A program made the translations under genes and the position numbers. Below are positions 1 through 9,256 of a DNA stretch of 64,000 nucleotides, in pieces; the stretch's first letter is position 1; each line of letters opens with the position of its first letter. Source of the DNA: Streptomyces sp. A 4/2 (GTDB lineage Bacteria > Actinomycetota > Actinomycetes > Streptomycetales > Streptomycetaceae); NCBI RefSeq assembly GCF_940670765.1, contig NZ_CALNVW010000020.1, positions 372,001 through 436,000 on the forward strand, read 5' to 3'. Below the pieces are notes generated by a model that was not told the DNA's origin, made no database searches, and saw nothing but the letters and a program-made list of their open reading frames with translations.

Positions 1-1
1 C

Positions 2-1732
2 ATGGCGGCCGAGTGCGACGACCTTCCCCTCACCGTGCACGCCCTGCTCGGCGCCCGCATCGACGCGCTGCCGCCCGAGGAGCGGACCCTGCTGCAGCTG
101 GCCGCCGTCCTGGGGCGCGAGTTCCGCCGCGCCGACCTGGCCGAGCTGGCCACCGGCGACGAGCCCGCCGGCCCCGCGGAGTCCCCCACCGGTCTGCTGC
201 GAGGCCTCGTGCGCCGCCGGCTCATCGAGGCCGGTGGCCGCACCCTGTCCACGAGCTCCGTGCTCCGGTTCGGCAGCGCCCTGGTGCAGGAGACCGCGTA
301 CCGCGGGATGGCCAAGAAGGTGCGTGCCCGGCGTCACGAGCACGCCGCCCGGATCCTCGCCGGGCAGGAGGCGGGTGATGCGGCCGTCGGCGCCCATCTG
401 GCCCGCGCCCACCGGCTGCTCACCGAACTGGGGATGCGCGACGACGAGACCGACGCCCTGCGTGCTCGCGCCGCCGGCCTGCTCACCCGGGCTGGCGCGG
501 CTGCCCTGGCACGCTCCGATCTGCCATGGGCCGACGACCTCCTCACCCAGGGCCTGGCCCTGGCCGCTCCCGGCGAGGCGGCCGCCGGCGAGGCCGCCCG
601 CCGCCTCGGTGAGACGAAGGTAGCCCGCGGCGAACCGGTGCGCGGCCGGGAGCTGCTGGCGGGTGCGCTCGACACGGCGGAGCGGGCCGGTGACCGGCTG
701 GGCGCCGCCCATGCCCGGCTCGCGCTGACCGCCCTCGACCCCCGGCACGGCTCGGCGGCCGACGTGGCCGAGGCCGCACTCGCGCTGTTCACGGTGGCGG
801 GCGACGACCAGGGCATCGCCCGTGCCTGCGTCCGCATCGCCCAGGACCGTCAGCGGCGCGGACGGCACGCCGACGCCGAGTCGCTGCTGTGCCAGGCCCT
901 GGACCACGCCGGCCGAGCCGACGCCGAGCCCGAACGGGCCTTGGCGCTCGGCGCGGTCGGCATCTCCCTGTGGCGGGGCCCGACCCCGGTCGCGCGTGCC
1001 GTCGAGCGCTGCGAGGAACTGCTGACCACCCACGGCGCCGGCCGGCCAACCGTCCGGGCCACCCTGGGCTGCCCGCTGGCCGTACTCCTGGCCCTGCAGG
1101 GACGGCACGACGAAGCGCGCGAGCGGCTGGCCGAGGCGGCGCGCCTCGCCGACGGCCTCGGCTACGCCGAGAGCGCGCTGTTCGTCCCCCTGTTCGCCGC
1201 GGAGGTCGAGGCCCTGACGGGCACACCGGGCCGCAGGCTCGCCCTGCTGGAGGAGGCCGCGCGCGCCGGACGCGAACTCGGCGCCACGGGTGCGCTTCCC
1301 GGCATCGCCCGCGAGCGGGCGCGGATCCTGCTGGACCGCGGGGAGCAGGCGGAGGCGCTGGCCCTGCCGGATCCCCAGGAGGCCGGCCTGCCCCCGGCGG
1401 AGTCCGCCGACGCGTACGGACTGCGGGCCCGTGCGCTCGCCCTCGCCGGGGAGCCGGCAGCCGCGCGCGCCTGCGCGGGCCGGGCGACCGCCGCGGCGGG
1501 TGACACGGACTCACCGGTCGTCCGGGGCACCGCGGCCCTCGACCTGGCTCACACGCTGCGCACGCTCGCTCTGCCCGCGGACGCGGCGCGGGAGGCGCGC
1601 ACGGCGCTGCGGCACTTCGCCGCCAAGGGGCACCGGCTCGGCGTGGACCGCGCGTCCGTGTTCGCCGACGACAGCTCGGCCGCGGCCCGGAGCGCGGATC
1701 GTCCGGCCGGGCGGGAAGGCAGGACCGTATGA
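2..1732 (+). CDS. AAA/TPR-type ATP-binding regulatory protein, C-terminal part (5' cut by window edge)
   Basis: Only the last 576 or so residues are visible; the true start probably lies upstream of the window, so any ATPase or cyclase domain is out of view. The visible part is Ala/Leu/Arg-rich and helical throughout, with the spacing of tetratricopeptide-like repeats typical of the C-terminal arm of large actinobacterial AAA/STAND regulators and adenylate-cyclase-like ATPases. No DNA-binding motif is visible at the C-terminus, so it is not a LAL regulator of the usual layout. It overlaps the following subtilase by four bases (ATGA), so the two are probably translationally coupled. A scaffold or regulatory role for the protease is inference. 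Confidence 0.55.
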   Translation: MAAECDDLPLTVHALLGARIDALPPEERTLLQLAAVLGREFRRADLAELATGDEPAGPAESPTGLLRGLVRRRLIEAGGRTLSTSSVLRFGSALVQETAYRGMAKKVRARRHEHAARILAGQEAGDAAVGAHLARAHRLLTELGMRDDETDALRARAAGLLTRAGAAALARSDLPWADDLLTQGLALAAPGEAAAGEAARRLGETKVARGEPVRGRELLAGALDTAERAGDRLGAAHARLALTALDPRHGSAADVAEAALALFTVAGDDQGIARACVRIAQDRQRRGRHADAESLLCQALDHAGRADAEPERALALGAVGISLWRGPTPVARAVERCEELLTTHGAGRPTVRATLGCPLAVLLALQGRHDEARERLAEAARLADGLGYAESALFVPLFAAEVEALTGTPGRRLALLEEAARAGRELGATGALPGIARERARILLDRGEQAEALALPDPQEAGLPPAESADAYGLRARALALAGEPAAARACAGRATAAAGDTDSPVVRGTAALDLAHTLRTLALPADAAREARTALRHFAAKGHRLGVDRASVFADDSSAAARSADRPAGREGRTV

Positions 1733-2589
1733 CCGACGCAACGGCGGGGGGGCTCACCTGGAGCCTGCGCGACCGCACTCCCGAGGACCTCACGATGCTC
1801 GCCGACACGGTGCCGGCCCTGCCCGCCGACCCCTCGGCGTGGTCGGACGGCGGCGGGGTCCGGGTGTGCGTGGTCGACACCGGGGTGGAGTGCGGCCACC
1901 CCTCGGTCGGCACGGTCCAGGGCTCCTACGAGGTGGCACCCGCACCCGACGGAACCCTGCGCGTCGTCGACAGCGGTCCACTGCCCGACGGCGCCGGTGA
2001 CGGTTGCGGGCACGGAACGGCGTGCGCCGGGATCGTCCGGCGCGTGGCTCCGGACTGCGACCTGTACAGCGTGCGGGTGCTGGGCGAGGGCTTCACCGGC
2101 AGCGGCGAGGCCCTGCTCACCGGGTTGCGCTGGGCCATCGACCAGGGCTTCGACGTGGTCAACCTCAGTCTGTCCACCACCCGCCCGAAATTCCTCGAGA
2201 CCCTGCGGTCCCTGGCCGACCAGGCGTTCTTCAGCGGGACCACCCTGGTGGCCTCGGCCCACAACACACCGGTGGAGAGCTTTCCCTGGCGGTTCTCGTC
2301 GGTCATCTCGGTCGGTACGCACCGCGAGGACGACTCGGGGCTCTTCCTCTACAACCCCGCACCACCTGTGGAGTTCTTCGCACCCGGCCAGAACGTACAG
2401 GTGGCCTGGACGGGCGGCAGGACCATCCGCACCACCGGCAACAGCTTCGCCACCCCCTTCATCAGCGGGATGTGCGCACGGCTGCTCGGCACCCACCCGA
2501 AGCTGACGCCGTTTCAGATCAAGCACGCGCTCTACCTCTCCGCCGCGAACGTACGCATCGGCGAACCAAGAACCCGAGGTGAATCATGA
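1729..2589 (+). CDS. Cytoplasmic S8 family (subtilisin-like) serine protease
   Basis: The 286-residue protein carries the complete subtilase set: Asp50 in VCVVDTGVECGHPS, His95 in GDGCGHGTACAG, the oxyanion Asn179 in ASAHN and the nucleophile Ser239 in TTGNSFATPFISG. There is no signal peptide and little N-terminal propeptide, so it should act inside the cell. It lies in an ATGA-coupled set between the AAA/TPR protein and a GAF protein, converging on the operon that makes a repeat-containing precursor peptide. A part in removing that precursor's leader is plausible but only inferred from neighbourhood; a regulatory protease unrelated to the peptide is the alternative. Confidence 0.85.
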   Translation: MTDATAGGLTWSLRDRTPEDLTMLADTVPALPADPSAWSDGGGVRVCVVDTGVECGHPSVGTVQGSYEVAPAPDGTLRVVDSGPLPDGAGDGCGHGTACAGIVRRVAPDCDLYSVRVLGEGFTGSGEALLTGLRWAIDQGFDVVNLSLSTTRPKFLETLRSLADQAFFSGTTLVASAHNTPVESFPWRFSSVISVGTHREDDSGLFLYNPAPPVEFFAPGQNVQVAWTGGRTIRTTGNSFATPFISGMCARLLGTHPKLTPFQIKHALYLSAANVRIGEPRTRGES

Positions 2590-3197
2590 GCCAGTCCCAC
2601 GGCCTCGTCCCCGCCGCAGGCGTCGGCCCCGCGGCGCTCGCCGACAGCGCGGAGCACGACCTGCTGCAGTCCGTCGTCGAGACCGCCCGGGCCATCTTCG
2701 GCGCGGCGGCCAGCTCGGTCCTGCTGCACGACCAGGACACCGATGAGCTGGTCTTCCAGGCGGTGGCCGGGGAGGGCGAGGAGTCCCTCGTCGGTTCCCG
2801 GTTCCCCGCCGACCGGGGACTGGCGGGCTGGGTACTCGTCTCGGGCGAGCCCATGATCGCGGATGACCTCGGGGAGCAGGGCATGTTCGCCCGGGACGTC
2901 GCGAAATCGACGGGGTACGTGCCGGACGCGCTGATGGCGGCGCCCCTCGCCCACCGCGACCGGGTGCTCGGCGTGCTCGAAGTACTCGACCCCGTCGAGC
3001 AGTCCCGTTCCAGCCTCTCCGAACTCGACCTGCTCGCGCTGTTCGCCCGCCAGGCCGCGGCGGCTCTCGCGGTCATCGCCGACCGGCGCCGCGAGGAGAC
3101 ACCACCGGCGGTCCGCACCCGGGGGCTGGAGCTGCTGGCCGCACTGCGGGACGTACTGCTCGACGGGATGCAGCCCCCGGCCCCGCACGAGGGGTAG
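2586..3197 (+). CDS. GAF domain protein
   Basis: The 203-residue soluble protein has one GAF fold over about residues 20-165: a 'SSVLLHDQDTDELVFQAV' strand pair, then GLAGWVLVSGEPMIADD and a PLAHRDRVLGVLEVLD strand. This is the layout of GAF modules that bind small ligands or act as redox or light sensors. No kinase, phosphatase or cyclase output domain follows, so it probably acts by protein contact. Its ATG overlaps the subtilase stop (ATGA), giving a three-gene set with the AAA/TPR and protease genes. Only 21 bases separate it from the convergent glycosyltransferase. The ligand cannot be told from sequence. Confidence 0.75.
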   Translation: MSQSHGLVPAAGVGPAALADSAEHDLLQSVVETARAIFGAAASSVLLHDQDTDELVFQAVAGEGEESLVGSRFPADRGLAGWVLVSGEPMIADDLGEQGMFARDVAKSTGYVPDALMAAPLAHRDRVLGVLEVLDPVEQSRSSLSELDLLALFARQAAAALAVIADRRREETPPAVRTRGLELLAALRDVLLDGMQPPAPHEG

Positions 3198-3218
3198 GGG
3201 TCCGCGAGGGGGACCTGG

Positions 3219-4337
3219 TCAGCGTGCCGCCGACTCCACGGCGTCGGCGGCGCGCGTCTCGCTCTTGCCGTCGGCAAGCAAACCGCCCAACTCCTCCGCA
3301 CACGCCCGTAGTTCGGCATCGCGTGCGGTTTCCTCCACCGCGGCTCGGAGGTCCGCGGCAGAAGCACCAGGCTCCGGGAGCATGCGGGCGACACCGGCGC
3401 GCAGACAACCGGCGGCGAGGACTTGCTGCTCCGAACCGTTGGGGGCGACGAGCAACGGCTTTCCGTGCAGGAGCGCGGCGAGCACCGGGGCTGACGTCGC
3501 GTTGGTCAGGACGAGGTCGGCCCGTTCCACGAGCGGCCCCATCCAGGGGCGGCGGCCGACGACCAGGTCGGCGTCCCTGTCTGCATCGGGGGCTCCCGAC
3601 CGTCCCAGCTCCACGACGGCTCGGTGCGTTCCCGAGGTGAAGGCCGCGTTGAGGCGCGGCCAGAGACTGGTGCCGCCGAAGGTACGGCCGAGATGGACGT
3701 ATGCCAGAGGTCTGGAATCCGGCAGGGGTTCCACCGCCGGGGGTTCCGGCTCCCACCAGCAGGGGCCGACATGCCGTACCGCCGGGGGCAGTTCGGCGTC
3801 GGCCGCTTCCAGGAGAGGGTGGCCGCGCAGCAGGAAGGCGGTGCCGAGCAGCGCGGTATCCGGGAACCGGTCGTGCCGTGGAGCGAGGCCGGCCGCCTCT
3901 CGCACCTCCCCGTAGTGCTTCAGGGTCTCCGCCAGCCGCCATGCGCGCCCGTGGGCGTCCACCGGACCGGCGCCACCGCGGTAGGGCCACAGGTGTGCGG
4001 TCAGCCCCAGGACCACCACCGGCAGGCCGGCGGCCTCGGCGGCCACCAGTGCGCCGTGGCAGAGCACGGAGGTGACCAGGACATCGGGCCGCAGCAGCCG
4101 GACCGCCCGTGCCACCACTGCGTGCTGCTCGGGGCCCCGCACCGTCCAGTGGGCCACCGACAGGGCCGTGCCGTCCCCGGCTGCCGACACGGCCAGACCG
4201 GCCGCAGCGACCACGGGCGCGGCCTGCGGTGCGGCGAGGACGTGCACCGCGTGGGCGCGACGGCGCAGTTCCCGGCCCACCGCGAGGGCCGGGTACAGGT
4301 AGCCCGGATCGTTCAGCGGGCACAGGAGTACCTTCAT
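3219..4337 (-). CDS. GT1-type glycosyltransferase (UGT/GtfB-like)
   Basis: The 372-residue protein has the GT-B layout of antibiotic glycosyltransferases: an N-terminal 'KVLLCPLNDPGYLYPALAVG' Rossmann start, and a C-terminal donor site in which 'ADLVLTNATSAPVLAALLHGKPLLVAP' type sequence leads to a Gln-Gln pair (NGSEQQ). The classical HCGxGT motif is degenerate (TNATSAP), so the sugar donor is uncertain. It is the last gene of the precursor operon and its start overlaps the stop of the oligopeptidase gene (ATGA), so it is very likely co-expressed. I infer that it glycosylates the modified peptide, perhaps on Cys, Ser or His; this is not shown by sequence alone. Confidence 0.75.
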   Translation of the reverse strand: MKVLLCPLNDPGYLYPALAVGRELRRRAHAVHVLAAPQAAPVVAAAGLAVSAAGDGTALSVAHWTVRGPEQHAVVARAVRLLRPDVLVTSVLCHGALVAAEAAGLPVVVLGLTAHLWPYRGGAGPVDAHGRAWRLAETLKHYGEVREAAGLAPRHDRFPDTALLGTAFLLRGHPLLEAADAELPPAVRHVGPCWWEPEPPAVEPLPDSRPLAYVHLGRTFGGTSLWPRLNAAFTSGTHRAVVELGRSGAPDADRDADLVVGRRPWMGPLVERADLVLTNATSAPVLAALLHGKPLLVAPNGSEQQVLAAGCLRAGVARMLPEPGASAADLRAAVEETARDAELRACAEELGGLLADGKSETRAADAVESAAR

Positions 4338-6481
4338 GCCGGGCCGCCCCTCGGCAGGTGGGGGCCCGGATGCAGGCCCAGGTGGTGGGCGAAGAAGGCC
4401 ATGACGTCGGCGTAGAGGCGGGCGCTGCGCGAGGCGCCGCGCGCACCGTGGCCGACGCCGCTCTCGGTGCGCAGCACGACCGGCCCGTCACCTGTGCCGG
4501 CCCACTGGAGGGCGGCGCACATCTTCCGGGCGTGCGCGGGATCGACACGCGTGTCGCCGTCGAAGACGGCCAGCAGCACGGCCGGGTAGCGCGCGCCCTC
4601 GCGCACCCGGTGGTACGGCGAGTACGCGAGCAGTCGCGCGAACTCGGCGGGGTCCGCCGCACTGCCGTACTCGTCGCGCCAGCTCATCCCCATCCCCGAC
4701 AACTCGTAGCGCACCATGTCGAGCAGGGGCGCCGCGCACACGACGGCGGCGTAGGTCTCCGGCCTGCGGGTCAGCGCGGCAGCGACCAGCAGGCCGCCGT
4801 TGGAGCTGCCGAGGACGCCGAGCCGGCCGGGGGCGGCCCATCGGGTGCGGAGCAGATGGTCGGCAGCTGCGTCGAAGTCGTCGAAGGTGTTCTGTTTGTG
4901 CTCGCGGCGCCCGGCCCGATGCCACTCCTCCCCCTCTTCTCCCCCACCGCGCACGCAGGCCACCGCGTACACGCCGCCCGCGCGCACCCAGGGCACGGCC
5001 TGCGGGGTGAAGCCGGGGGTCATCGAGGCGCCGAAGCCGCCGTAACCGGTGAGGACGGCCGGGCGGGGCCGGTCGGCACAGCCGGTGGGGGACATCACGA
5101 ACATCCGCACCTCGGTGCCGTCACGGGAGCGCGCGACCTCCTGGGTGACGCACACGCCCTCGGCGGGCGGCAGCGAAGGCGGGCCGCCCGGCCAGGGGCT
5201 CAGGCATCCGGTGACGGCGTCGTAGTGCAGGACGACGGTGGGAGTGATGTGGTCGGTGTACGCGAACCACGCTTCATGGCCTGGTTCCTGACGTGTGGTC
5301 AGGCGGGTGACGGTCCCCTGTCCGGGCAGGGTCACGGTCCCTGCCCGGTCGCCGGTCCTGGCGTCGTGCAGGGTCATCTCGCCGACCGCGTGCCGGGTCC
5401 GTACGACCACCAGGAGCGGCCGGTCCAGTGCCGGGCCGTCCAGGACCGCGAAGTCCTGGAGCACGGTGCCGGGTTGCTCGCCGACCAGTGTGTGCCAGTG
5501 GCCGGGGTCCGTGGCGTCGCGGCGGGCTGCGGCGATCCGGCCGCGCGGGGCACCGGCCGTCGTCCTGAGCAGCAGCGGTCCGCCGCCCGGCCGGATGCGG
5601 ACGGCGGTACGGGCGTCCGTGCCGTGCTGGAACGCACGCAGGACGGGCCGGTCAGGACCGGTCCTGGCCAGGTCGGCGATCCACAGGTCGGTGCGCGGCG
5701 AGGTGCCCTCACTGGCGCCGACGACCAGGAGTCGGCCGTCGGGTGCGGTGGCCACGGTGTAGTACTGGGTCTCCGACCGCCCGGCGCCGAAGACCTCCGT
5801 GTCCCGTTCGGCCGGGGTGCCGACCTCGTGCAGACAGACGCGGCGCCGACGACCGGGCCCGCCGGGAGCACGCTCCGGCTTCAGCAGGCGCACGTAGTAG
5901 AAGGCCCGGCCGCCCGGCAGCCACGCCACCGGAGAACGGCGGACCCGGTCCACGGGGCCGTCGACCGTCTCGCCGGTCGCCGTGTCGAGCACACGCAGCA
6001 CCGAGTTCTCCGTACCGCCGGAGGACAGCTGGACGGCTACCAGGTCGCCCTCCCACGACGGCTCCCAGGCGTCGAGCACCGTCGTACCGGACGGGTCGGT
6101 GTCCAGCGGGTCGAGCAGTACCCGTGCCCGGCCGTCCTCGCGGACGGCGAGCGCGGCGAGTTCACGCCCCGGTTCCCTGCGCAGGTGGAACTCCCGCCCG
6201 CCACGCGCCACCGGCGGGGAGGCACCACCGCCGGCGAGCAGGGTCGTCATCCGCACGCGCAGCGCCTCCCGGCCCGGCCAGCGTGCCTCTTCCTCGGCGT
6301 AGAGGAAGTCCTGAGCGGCGCCCCAGGCGGCGGTGGCGGGGTCCTGCGGATCCTCCAGCCAGCGGTAGGGGTCGGCCACCGGCAGTCCGTGGATGACCTC
6401 CACAGGTCCGCTACGGGGCGCGGGCGGGTAGGCGTACCGGGCCGGCGCCGGCCTGGCGTCGCGGGGCGGGGACTCGGTCAT
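4334..6481 (-). CDS. Prolyl oligopeptidase (S9A family), probable precursor-processing peptidase
   Basis: The 715 residues match the usual S9A length. A PYRWLED segment near residue 38 and a beta-propeller-like middle precede the alpha/beta-hydrolase domain. Catalytic residues read as Ser560 (GVLGSSNGG), Asp643 (FDGDTRVDP) and His678 (ESGVGHG). There is no signal peptide, so it is cytoplasmic. Members cut after proline in short peptides, and some act as RiPP peptidases or macrocyclases (GmPOPB, PCY1). Here it lies in the operon of a precursor whose five prolines sit at positions 7, 20, 43, 66 and 79, the last four at unit borders. This strongly suggests it cuts out the units, although a general peptidase role is not excluded. 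Confidence 0.88.
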   Translation of the reverse strand: MTESPPRDARPAPARYAYPPAPRSGPVEVIHGLPVADPYRWLEDPQDPATAAWGAAQDFLYAEEEARWPGREALRVRMTTLLAGGGASPPVARGGREFHLRREPGRELAALAVREDGRARVLLDPLDTDPSGTTVLDAWEPSWEGDLVAVQLSSGGTENSVLRVLDTATGETVDGPVDRVRRSPVAWLPGGRAFYYVRLLKPERAPGGPGRRRRVCLHEVGTPAERDTEVFGAGRSETQYYTVATAPDGRLLVVGASEGTSPRTDLWIADLARTGPDRPVLRAFQHGTDARTAVRIRPGGGPLLLRTTAGAPRGRIAAARRDATDPGHWHTLVGEQPGTVLQDFAVLDGPALDRPLLVVVRTRHAVGEMTLHDARTGDRAGTVTLPGQGTVTRLTTRQEPGHEAWFAYTDHITPTVVLHYDAVTGCLSPWPGGPPSLPPAEGVCVTQEVARSRDGTEVRMFVMSPTGCADRPRPAVLTGYGGFGASMTPGFTPQAVPWVRAGGVYAVACVRGGGEEGEEWHRAGRREHKQNTFDDFDAAADHLLRTRWAAPGRLGVLGSSNGGLLVAAALTRRPETYAAVVCAAPLLDMVRYELSGMGMSWRDEYGSAADPAEFARLLAYSPYHRVREGARYPAVLLAVFDGDTRVDPAHARKMCAALQWAGTGDGPVVLRTESGVGHGARGASRSARLYADVMAFFAHHLGLHPGPHLPRGGPA

Positions 6482-6523
6482 CGCGGCGCTCCAGGGAGAA
6501 CGGTCACGGGAGGTGGAGGAGGG

Positions 6524-8011
6524 TCAGGCGCCGCCGATGTCCGTGCGCCGTACGGGAGGTGCCGGAACCAGGTCCCCCGAATCGGCGCCGCCCGCGACGG
6601 CCGGCTCGGCAGCCGACTTGTCCGCCGGCCGGCCGGTGCGGCCCGCGCCCGCGGGCGGGTCCGGGAGGCCGGATGAGGCCTCGGTCTCCGCGGGACCGGG
6701 AAGGTCCGGAAGGTCTGCGGGAGGAACGGTGTTCGCCGGACCGGGCGGGTCCGGGAGGCCGGGGGACGGCACGGTGTCCGCGGGACCGGCGTTCTTCGCG
6801 CCGTCCCCGTCGGCGTCCAGGCTGGTCTCGCGCAGCAGCGGGACGGACGACACCACAGTGATCACCGCCGCCGTGCCGGCCAGGGCCAGCCAGGTGCGGC
6901 TCGCCCCCAGGGAATCCACGAAGGAGCCCGCCAGGACCGGTCCGAGAGAGGCGAGACCGGCCATCAGCAGCCCGGTCGCGGTGCTGACCCGGCCCAGCAG
7001 GTCGCGGGGTGCGAGTACCAGCATCGCCCGGCCGACGACGATGCCCGCAGGCGGGCTGAAGAAGACGACCACGACCAGCACCGGACCGATCGTCCAGGGG
7101 TGGGTGGTACCGGAGAAGACGGCGAGGCCGAGTGCCCAGACCGCGCCGATGAGCAGGAACAGCCGGGCGGCGGGGATCCTCTTGATCAGCCACGGTGCCG
7201 CAGCCGCGCCCAGCAGCGCCCCGACACCCGCGCAGCCCATCACCGCTCCGATCGCCGTGCCGCCGGCGCCGCTCTGCCGCAGGGAGACGACCATGGCCGT
7301 CTGTGCCGCAGCCGAGACGATGTTGATGCCCGCGGCGAAGAGCAGCGCGGCCAGCAGCGCCCGCTGGCGCGTGAGCCACCGCAGCCCGGCCGTGAGCCGG
7401 TCGTCGCGCTCGGCTCCCGCGGTCTCCGGGGAGGGCCGACCGGCGATCCGCAGCAGCAGTACGGCGGAGACCCCGTAGGACGCGGCGTCGGCCGCGAACG
7501 GCAGGATCGAATCCAGGGTGAACAGCCAGCCGCCGAGGAAGGGGCCGATCAGCGAACTCGACGCCATGGCGGCCTGACTGCGGCTCAGCGCATCGGTGAG
7601 GTCCTTCTCCGGTACCACGTCGCGCACGGCGATCGTGGCCGCGGGCGCGAAGAGCGCGGTGGCGGCGCCCTCCACCACGGCCACGCCGAGCAGATGTGCC
7701 TGGCCGAGCTCCCCCAGTGCCGACATCAGCGGAATACTGGCCAGCGCCACGAGCCGCACCAGATCGGTACCGACCATGATCATTCGTCTGTCGAGCCGGT
7801 CGGCGAGATGACCCGCCGGCAAACGCAGCAGCGTCCTGGTCACCAGCGAGCACGTCGCGATCGTGCCGGCCTCTGCGGCGCTGCCGCCGATGGACAGCAC
7901 CAGCAGCGGGAAGGCGAGCAACGACAGCTGGGATCCGAGGGTGGACAGCGTCGAACTGAGCCAGAAGCGGCGGAAGTCGGGGTTGGTGCGCAGGATGCCG
8001 GCGCCCTTCAT
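6524..8011 (-). CDS. MFS transporter, probable peptide exporter, with Pro-rich tail
   Basis: The 495-residue protein has about twelve membrane segments and the MFS motif region GHLADRLDRRMIMVG near residue 70, resembling macrolide-efflux (MefA/MdtG) type proteins. It starts with ATG overlapping the radical SAM stop codon (ATGA), so translation is coupled. The last 90 or so residues are a hydrophilic Pro/Gly/Asp tail made of degenerate repeats of about 15 residues (GPADTVPSPGLPDPP, GPANTVPPADLPDLP, GPAETEASSGLPDPP). Such a tail is not part of the usual family. Export of the finished peptide is inferred from the operon; no ABC exporter with a peptidase domain is present. Confidence 0.82.
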   Translation of the reverse strand: MKGAGILRTNPDFRRFWLSSTLSTLGSQLSLLAFPLLVLSIGGSAAEAGTIATCSLVTRTLLRLPAGHLADRLDRRMIMVGTDLVRLVALASIPLMSALGELGQAHLLGVAVVEGAATALFAPAATIAVRDVVPEKDLTDALSRSQAAMASSSLIGPFLGGWLFTLDSILPFAADAASYGVSAVLLLRIAGRPSPETAGAERDDRLTAGLRWLTRQRALLAALLFAAGINIVSAAAQTAMVVSLRQSGAGGTAIGAVMGCAGVGALLGAAAAPWLIKRIPAARLFLLIGAVWALGLAVFSGTTHPWTIGPVLVVVVFFSPPAGIVVGRAMLVLAPRDLLGRVSTATGLLMAGLASLGPVLAGSFVDSLGASRTWLALAGTAAVITVVSSVPLLRETSLDADGDGAKNAGPADTVPSPGLPDPPGPANTVPPADLPDLPGPAETEASSGLPDPPAGAGRTGRPADKSAAEPAVAGGADSGDLVPAPPVRRTDIGGA

Positions 8012-9204
8012 CACAGCCGTCCGACAGCGTTGAGACCGTCCAGCACGCCGGCGTCGACCCGGTCCTGGAAGACAGCACGGACGGCAGCCTCCTCGTCGTA
8101 CTGGTAGTGGTCGTGGCAGCTGACCCAGCGGCCTTCTGTCTGCTGGGCGTCCAGATAGCCGTCGGCGACAGTGCCGACCTCCATGCCGGGCTTGCCGGCG
8201 GTCTCCCAGCAACTGGCGAGGACACCATCGGCGTTGACGACCGCGCCGTAGCGGCCGTCGGTGAAGGAGCAGGCCTGGCAGGGGACATGGGCGCGCGGAC
8301 GGGACACCGTGAAGCCGAGTTCCAGTGCGCGGGCGTGCCAGCGGACGAAGTCCGCGACGAGGCCGTCCTCGTGCATCAAGTTGTTCGCGTAGCCGACGCC
8401 GACGTCGCCGACGCGTGCGAAGTGGATACCGCAACGTGCCGGATCGAGACGCGAACCGAGCCGTTCGACCAGTTCGTCCACGCCGTTCCGGTTCAGGTGC
8501 GAGACGTTGACCCGCAGCATCCAGCGCAGGGACGTCTTCTCGATGGCGCGCGCGATGTTGGAGACGATGACGTCGAAGGTGCCGCCTCCGGAGCGCCTCA
8601 CCCGGATGGAGTCGTGGTCGGTCCGGTCGCCGTCGAAGGTCACCTGGACCGAGCCGAGACCCGCCGCGTTGAGCTCCTTGGCGATCAGCGGTGTGAGCAG
8701 CGTGCCGTTGGACGTCATCGACGCGGTGAGGGCACCCAGCTTCCCCGCCCGTGTGAGCAGGTCGCGACAGCCCCGTGGGTTGAGCAGCGGCTCGCCGCCG
8801 AACAGCAGCAGAGACAGCCGGTCCAGACCTGCCGCGTTCATGCGCTCGCGGGTGAAGTCCATGACCTGTCCGACGGCTTCGGGGGTCAGGCGGGCGTGGC
8901 GTATCCGCGGCGGACGGCTTCCCCCCTTGGGGTCCTGCGCGGTGTTCTGGAAGCAGTAACCGCAGCCGAGGTTGCAGTCCGTGCTGGTCAGCACGGTGAG
9001 CGAGTAGGACGTGTAGGGCCGTACGTCGTAGAGACCCGCGTCGCGCAGATAACGCTCGGCCGAGGGCCGCAGCGTGCCGTCCGGTCCGACCTGGCCGGGC
9101 CGCATCAGTGCGTATCCGCCGGCCCCCAGGAACCACCACCCCCTGTCGGCGCGGATCAGACGGGCCCCGGCGGCGGGGACGGCGACGGACTGCGTACCGG
9201 ACAC
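8011..9204 (-). CDS. Radical SAM/SPASM peptide maturase
   Basis: This 397-residue enzyme has the radical SAM cluster motif CxxxCxxC at Cys77, Cys81 and Cys84 (DCNLGCGYC), the GGEPL strand near residue 137 and a C-terminal SPASM-type set including Cys309, Cys312, Cys332 and Cys363 for auxiliary Fe-S clusters. SPASM enzymes install carbon-carbon, thioether or related crosslinks in ribosomal peptides. The GTG start is supported by a GGAGG box six bases upstream. It follows the repeat-containing precursor gene by 111 bases on the same strand. Likely targets are the Trp, Cys or His of the WCGVHQ cores; which bond is made cannot be told from sequence. Confidence 0.92.
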   Translation of the reverse strand: MSGTQSVAVPAAGARLIRADRGWWFLGAGGYALMRPGQVGPDGTLRPSAERYLRDAGLYDVRPYTSYSLTVLTSTDCNLGCGYCFQNTAQDPKGGSRPPRIRHARLTPEAVGQVMDFTRERMNAAGLDRLSLLLFGGEPLLNPRGCRDLLTRAGKLGALTASMTSNGTLLTPLIAKELNAAGLGSVQVTFDGDRTDHDSIRVRRSGGGTFDVIVSNIARAIEKTSLRWMLRVNVSHLNRNGVDELVERLGSRLDPARCGIHFARVGDVGVGYANNLMHEDGLVADFVRWHARALELGFTVSRPRAHVPCQACSFTDGRYGAVVNADGVLASCWETAGKPGMEVGTVADGYLDAQQTEGRWVSCHDHYQYDEEAAVRAVFQDRVDAGVLDGLNAVGRL

Positions 9205-9256
9205 GGCAACCTCCGGGGCGGGGCGGAAGGAAAGGAGAGAAACGGTCTGCTCGGAC

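Noticed and set aside
3219-4337. Glycosyltransferase considered as the sugar-attaching enzyme of the indolocarbazole pathway
   Set aside because: It is translationally coupled to the peptide operon 18 kb away from the bisindole genes, and no deoxysugar genes are present.
4109-6676. Very long plus-strand open frame opposite the oligopeptidase
   Set aside because: It is the GC-rich antisense shadow of a gene with clear catalytic motifs; its translation is Gly/Arg/Pro-rich without family resemblance.
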